Below are positions 5,842 to 8,636 of a DNA stretch of 8,636 nucleotides, in pieces (positions within the stretch are counted from its first letter, which is position 1; the number at the start of each line of letters is the position of its first letter). A model generated the notes under the pieces. The model was not told the DNA's origin, did not search any database, and saw only the letters and a list, made by a program, of their open reading frames with translations. Origin of the DNA: an uncultured Tannerella sp. (lineage in GTDB: Bacteria > Bacteroidota > Bacteroidia > Bacteroidales > Tannerellaceae); the NCBI GenBank assembly GCA_938036405.1, contig CALHPT010000197.1, positions 1 through 8,636 on the forward strand, given 5' to 3'. A program made the translations under genes and the position numbers.

Positions 5842-6591
5842 ATGAAAACGACGAGATTCTTATTGATGAGTATATGCGCAGCGATGATCATGGCCGCAAT
5901 CGTGTCATGCAACAAAGACGATAACGGCTACAGCTTAGGGCGCGTCTGGCGATCGGTCGCGACAGTCGATCCGCTGGGAAAAGGCGGCACGTATTCGCTC
6001 ACCTTGGACGACGGTACGCGCCTTTGGCCTGCCGGCAGCGATATCCCCTACTATCAGCCGACGGCGCGACACCGCGCATTGGCTTATTATACCATCCTTT
6101 CTGACACGTTTCATGGCTACGACCACGCCATCCTTGTGCGAGGCATCCGCGACATCCTTACGAAACCATTCGTAGAATCGGCTTTAACGGGTAGAAATAA
6201 ATCGTCGGACGAGTTCGGGTCTGATCCTATCAGCGTGATCGACATGTGGTACGGCGACGGTTATATCAACGTGCATTTCGGGGCCAATCACGGCGGCACG
6301 AAGCGTCACTTGGTGAACCTCGTGCAGGTCTCGCAGTCGGGCCAGCCCTACGTGTTTGAATTTCGCCACAACGCATTCGGTGATCCCGGACGCTATGGGA
6401 GGCGCAGCTTCGTGGCCTTTGATATGGAAAAACTAAAGTTCGCCGCTGGGTCAGACTCTACAGTGACCGTACGTGTGAAGACATTTGAGGGGGATAAGAG
6501 TTACAAGATCGTTTGCCGACGGTCTGTTGATAAGACCATCCCGTATGAAGAGGCGAGCCTTGCTCGCGAGGAGCTTATCGATGTAGAGTGA
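5842..6591 (+). CDS. NigD-like outer-surface lipoprotein
   Basis: A 249-residue protein with a short charged N-terminus (MKTTR), a hydrophobic stretch (residues 6-20) and a lipobox ending IVSC, with C23 as the lipidated residue. The mature N-terminus is CNKDDNG. The Lys-Asp-Asp after the cysteine resembles the Bacteroidetes lipoprotein export signal that carries lipoproteins to the cell surface. After it comes VWRSVATVDPLG...YSLTLDDGTRLWPAG (35-65), like the N-terminal OB-like domain of NigD proteins, then a beta-rich C-terminal domain with VIDMWYGDGYINVHFGANHGG (131-151) and VFEFRHNAFGD (171-181). NigD-like proteins are common in Bacteroidales; their biochemical role is not established, although the founding member is encoded beside a bacteriocin locus. 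The gene stands alone and has a terminator 108 nt after its stop. The family call rests on sequence resemblance only. Confidence 0.8.
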   Translation: MKTTRFLLMSICAAMIMAAIVSCNKDDNGYSLGRVWRSVATVDPLGKGGTYSLTLDDGTRLWPAGSDIPYYQPTARHRALAYYTILSDTFHGYDHAILVRGIRDILTKPFVESALTGRNKSSDEFGSDPISVIDMWYGDGYINVHFGANHGGTKRHLVNLVQVSQSGQPYVFEFRHNAFGDPGRYGRRSFVAFDMEKLKFAAGSDSTVTVRVKTFEGDKSYKIVCRRSVDKTIPYEEASLAREELIDVE

Positions 6592-6835
6592 AAAAAGAAT
6601 GTAGAGAGCAGTTATCATAGATCGTATGTTGAAATGAATTAAGACAAACAACTATTCTGACAATCGTGTGTTTACCTTGACTAGAAGGTAGTGTTCTGCG
6701 TGAGGATGTGTCCGTGAGGGTGCATCCTCACACCTTTTTCTGCCATACGCCGTTCCGACCCTCCCCCCAACGCCCCTCGGACGCCAGCCCTGAAGTTTGT
6801 ACGCTCCGCTTTCCTACCCGCCGTTTGGCTCAAAC
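6592..6835. other. Intergenic region between the lipoprotein and acetyltransferase genes
   Basis: The first 100 bp are A+T-rich. A perfect inverted repeat TACCTT-GACTAG-AAGGTA lies at 6673-6690, and the plus-strand terminator follows at 6700-6739. From 6740 to 6835 the sequence is C-rich with no gene or clear element; no terminator is seen there for the minus-strand operon that ends at 6836. Confidence 0.7.
6700..6739 (+). terminator. Intrinsic terminator of the NigD-like gene
   Basis: Perfect 9-bp stem GTGAGGATG (6700-6708) / CATCCTCAC (6723-6731), then ACC and five T residues (6735-6739). A second copy of the left arm, GTGAGGGTG at 6714-6722, can pair instead with the same right arm to give a tighter 6-bp hairpin. 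There is no T run on the other side, so it works for the plus strand only. Confidence 0.75.
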
Positions 6836-7417
6836 TCAGGTGTATTTACTTCCCCCCCCTGGATTCATTGACGTCATAACAACGACATCGTCAAACCCTC
6901 GGGAGGTCTGAATCCATCCTGGGAGTATCCCACAAGAATGAAATCCGGCTGAAGAGAAAAGTTGCAAACTGGGCGCATTTCGTACGGACACGTGGGCATA
7001 AAGCAGGTGGAGATGGAGAAATTGAAAGGCATAGGTGGAGACAAGATCGAGGGCTTCCCGCCCAAACCCTTTGCGACGATAGTTGGCATCAATGAGCACC
7101 CCAAGACCGGCACGTTGGTGATGTGGATCAAAATCATAGAGATCCACCGTACCGATCGCCTGATCACTATGCTTTTCAACAATCATCAGGCGGAGCTGAC
7201 GCATGGCATAAAGATCACTCGTGGAAGCTGAGGCGATGTATTCGCGCAGGGAGTAACGAGAATAGGGCGACAGGGTGCATCCTTGCTCCCAGGTTGTGGC
7301 GTCGTTTTCCCACCTGTAGAGCCGGTCAAGATCTTCAGGCTCGAGGGCACGCAAGCGTACCCGTTTTCCTTCAAGCCAGTGGCCGGAAGTCGTATTTATC
7401 GGGTCGGTGAGATCCAT
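6836..7417 (-). CDS. GNAT-family N-acetyltransferase (RimJ/RimL/SpeG-like)
   Basis: A 193-residue acetyl-CoA-dependent acyltransferase of the Acetyltransf_3 type. It starts with the typical strand-helix LEGKRVRLRALEPEDLDRLYRWEND (residues 15-39). The central strands contain IGTVDLYDFDP (88-98) and AGLGVLIDANYRRKGFGREAL (103-123), where RRKGFG (114-119) is the pyrophosphate-binding loop. The last conserved part is VRNAPSLQLFSSAGFHSCG (145-163), with N147 at the family's usual position. The substrate cannot be told from sequence; proteins that look like this are variously named diamine, spermidine or ribosomal-protein acetyltransferases. The ATG at 7417 lies inside the end of the glycosyltransferase gene (22-nt overlap), so expression is probably coupled. 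A run of eight G residues (plus-strand C at 6852-6859) encodes Gly-Gly-Gly near the C-terminus. Confidence 0.93.
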   Translation of the reverse strand: MDLTDPINTTSGHWLEGKRVRLRALEPEDLDRLYRWENDATTWEQGCTLSPYSRYSLREYIASASTSDLYAMRQLRLMIVEKHSDQAIGTVDLYDFDPHHQRAGLGVLIDANYRRKGFGREALDLVSTYAFQFLHLHLLYAHVSVRNAPSLQLFSSAGFHSCGILPGWIQTSRGFDDVVVMTSMNPGGGSKYT

Positions 7418-8541
7418 TTATGGGTGTCGGTATAAAATGTATGGTAAGTCATCCGCTTATTTGGACAAGTGTCCATCAGATGGATCATGTGATCGAAAGA
7501 GAGGTCGGGATGACAGAGAATAATATCTGTATAAACACCTACCGGGATTTGGTCTATGCCATTCGCATTTTTCCAAGAGATCGATTTTGCTTGAGGAAAT
7601 CGCTCCTGAGCACGACGGCGCACGTCCTCCGTGTGTGCCTCACTGCAAATGAAAAGGAGATGCCGACCGGCATCTTGACGAATTGGGCGACTGCGTTTCC
7701 AGCCAAATATTCCAGCAATGGCTCTACGCAAACGAACAGACAGGCTGACAAAAGCCAACGTGAGCCGCCCAGCATCCGGGTAATGCTTCCGATAAAAGAT
7801 GAGCATGGCATTATAAAAGGCATCTAAGTAGCGGCGATCGGCGTAATGGGTGCTTTCGCCTTTATAATGGAGGATGCTGAGCGGAAGGTAATAGTTGCGA
7901 TAACCGGCGGGAATCATGCGATAAGAAAGGTCGATGTCCTCGCCATACATGAAAAAAGACTCGTCAAGTAGGCCGATACGCTGAAGCGCCTCTTGACGAA
8001 GGAGCATAAAGGCGCCGGAGAGCACTTGCACTTGATAACTGTCGTCAGCGGAGAGGTAGGGCAGACTGTATGCAGCAAAGCGAGGCGAATCAGGGAAAAG
8101 TCGTGAGAGTCCGGATAGTTTGCAAAAGGCCACCCACGGCGTGGGGAAGCTGCGCTTACTTTCCGGCAGAAAGGCGCCATGTGCATTGATCATTTTCACG
8201 CCGATTGCGCCCACGTCTGCCTGGTGATCCATGAAGCGACATGCGCGACGAAAGGACTCCTCGGTCACGATTGTGTCGGGGTTCAGCAAAAGCACATACC
8301 GGCCACGCGACAGACGAATGGCCTGATTATTGGCCTTGGCAAAGCCTGGGTTGTCTCTATTTTCAATGAAGTGCACTTCAGGAAAAAGCGGGCGCAAATA
8401 GTCGACAGACCCATCGGCCGATGCATTGTCCACCACCATAATTTCTGCCTCGATGGCCTGCGTTGCCGCACGAACGGAGCGCAAACATTGCTCGAGCAGA
8501 TATTTCACATTGTAATTGACAATAATAATGGAGAGCTGCAT
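7396..8541 (-). CDS. Family 2 glycosyltransferase (rhamnosyltransferase-like) with C-terminal extension
   Basis: A 381-residue GT-A enzyme that transfers a sugar from a nucleotide donor, probably in surface polysaccharide or LPS synthesis at the inner face of the membrane. It begins LSIIIVNYNVKYLLEQCLRS (residues 3-22). The nucleotide-binding part has VVDNASADGS (36-45) and NPGFAKANNQAI (64-75), the DXD-like metal site is LLLNPDT (84-90), and the acceptor side has SGAFMLLR (175-182) and FFMYGEDIDLSYR (196-208) with the putative catalytic acid cluster. The layout resembles WbbL-type rhamnosyltransferases, but donor and acceptor are unknown. Residues from about 292 to 381 form an additional alpha/beta segment beyond the catalytic core (HLLFICSEAHTEDVRRR, then TDIILCHPDLSFDHMI). 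No transmembrane helix is evident. It follows a probable upstream gene by 14 nt and overlaps the acetyltransferase downstream. Confidence 0.94.
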   Translation of the reverse strand: MQLSIIIVNYNVKYLLEQCLRSVRAATQAIEAEIMVVDNASADGSVDYLRPLFPEVHFIENRDNPGFAKANNQAIRLSRGRYVLLLNPDTIVTEESFRRACRFMDHQADVGAIGVKMINAHGAFLPESKRSFPTPWVAFCKLSGLSRLFPDSPRFAAYSLPYLSADDSYQVQVLSGAFMLLRQEALQRIGLLDESFFMYGEDIDLSYRMIPAGYRNYYLPLSILHYKGESTHYADRRYLDAFYNAMLIFYRKHYPDAGRLTLAFVSLSVRLRRAIAGIFGWKRSRPIRQDAGRHLLFICSEAHTEDVRRRAQERFPQAKSISWKNANGIDQIPVGVYTDIILCHPDLSFDHMIHLMDTCPNKRMTYHTFYTDTHKWISPTR

Positions 8542-8555
8542 AGCGAAATGATCGG

Positions 8556-8636
8556 TTAATAGCGAGTGACTAATGTGAGTTTAACCTTAAGCCTTTTCTC
8601 GGGATGGAAGCGTCTTTGCAAGCGCAGAAAAATGTC
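8556..8636 (-). CDS. Possible C-terminal end of an upstream gene
   Basis: One minus-strand frame is open from the window edge to a TAA at 8556-8558 and reads DIFLRLQRRFHPEKRLKV..., 26 residues ending LVTRY. The other two frames stop earlier. The end lies 14 nt before the glycosyltransferase ATG and no TAnnTTTG promoter is visible between them, which fits an operon. The family cannot be named from so short a basic tail; a weak resemblance of FLRLQRRF to the end of lipid A acyltransferases is not enough for a call. Confidence 0.4.
   Translation of the reverse strand, partial: DIFLRLQRRFHPEKRLKVKLTLVTRY

Noticed and set aside
5724..5924. 66-residue plus-strand open frame upstream of the lipoprotein
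   Set aside because: It overlaps the start of the NigD-like gene in another frame, with composition unlike a real protein and no start signal.

Overview
The window looks like a moderately G+C-rich member of the Bacteroidetes, most likely order Bacteroidales. The grounds are a NigD-like lipoprotein with a Bacteroidetes-type surface-export tag, promoters of the TTTG / TAnnTTTG type, weak or absent Shine-Dalgarno sequences, and protein families typical of the group (SUI1-family factor, single-domain M16 peptidase, GT2 enzyme with a Bacteroidales-type tail). Genus cannot be fixed from the sequence; a Tannerellaceae- or Porphyromonas-like oral or gut organism is a reasonable guess.

Layout from left to right. 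(1) 1-2603, minus strand: a two-gene unit in which a small SUI1/eIF1-like factor is followed, with a 7-nt overlap, by a large UvrD/RecB-type (AddA-like) DNA helicase. The helicase runs off the left edge, and 755 residues are visible. (2) 2604-3084: a gene-free, repeat-rich block with five related short palindromes, a 40-bp tandem repeat, a duplicated 35-bp GC-rich element and several small hairpins. It lies upstream of the SUI1-helicase unit. (3) 3085-3275, minus: a complete tRNA-Pro(CGG) transcription unit with promoter, gene including CCA, and intrinsic terminator. (4) 3349-4380, plus: tsaD, for t6A modification of tRNA. (5) 4386-5618, minus: an M16 zinc peptidase, convergent with tsaD and only 5 bp away. 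(6) 5842-6591, plus: a NigD-like lipoprotein, followed by a terminator at 6700-6739. (7) 6836-8541, minus: a family-2 glycosyltransferase whose end overlaps the start of a GNAT acetyltransferase by 22 nt. The last bases (8556-8636) appear to be the tail of a further upstream gene in the same operon.

Most genes are housekeeping or envelope genes: DNA end repair, translation, tRNA modification, proteolysis, surface lipoprotein and glycan synthesis. No phage, transposase, CRISPR array or defence island was seen. The least explained part is the repeat block at about 2700-3000. Its palindromes share the core TTGW-N5-TCAA (in one copy TTGT-N3-ACAA), and three of them are centred exactly 40 bp apart. 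It is the best candidate for something undescribed, either a lineage-specific intergenic repeat family or a multi-site regulatory region.
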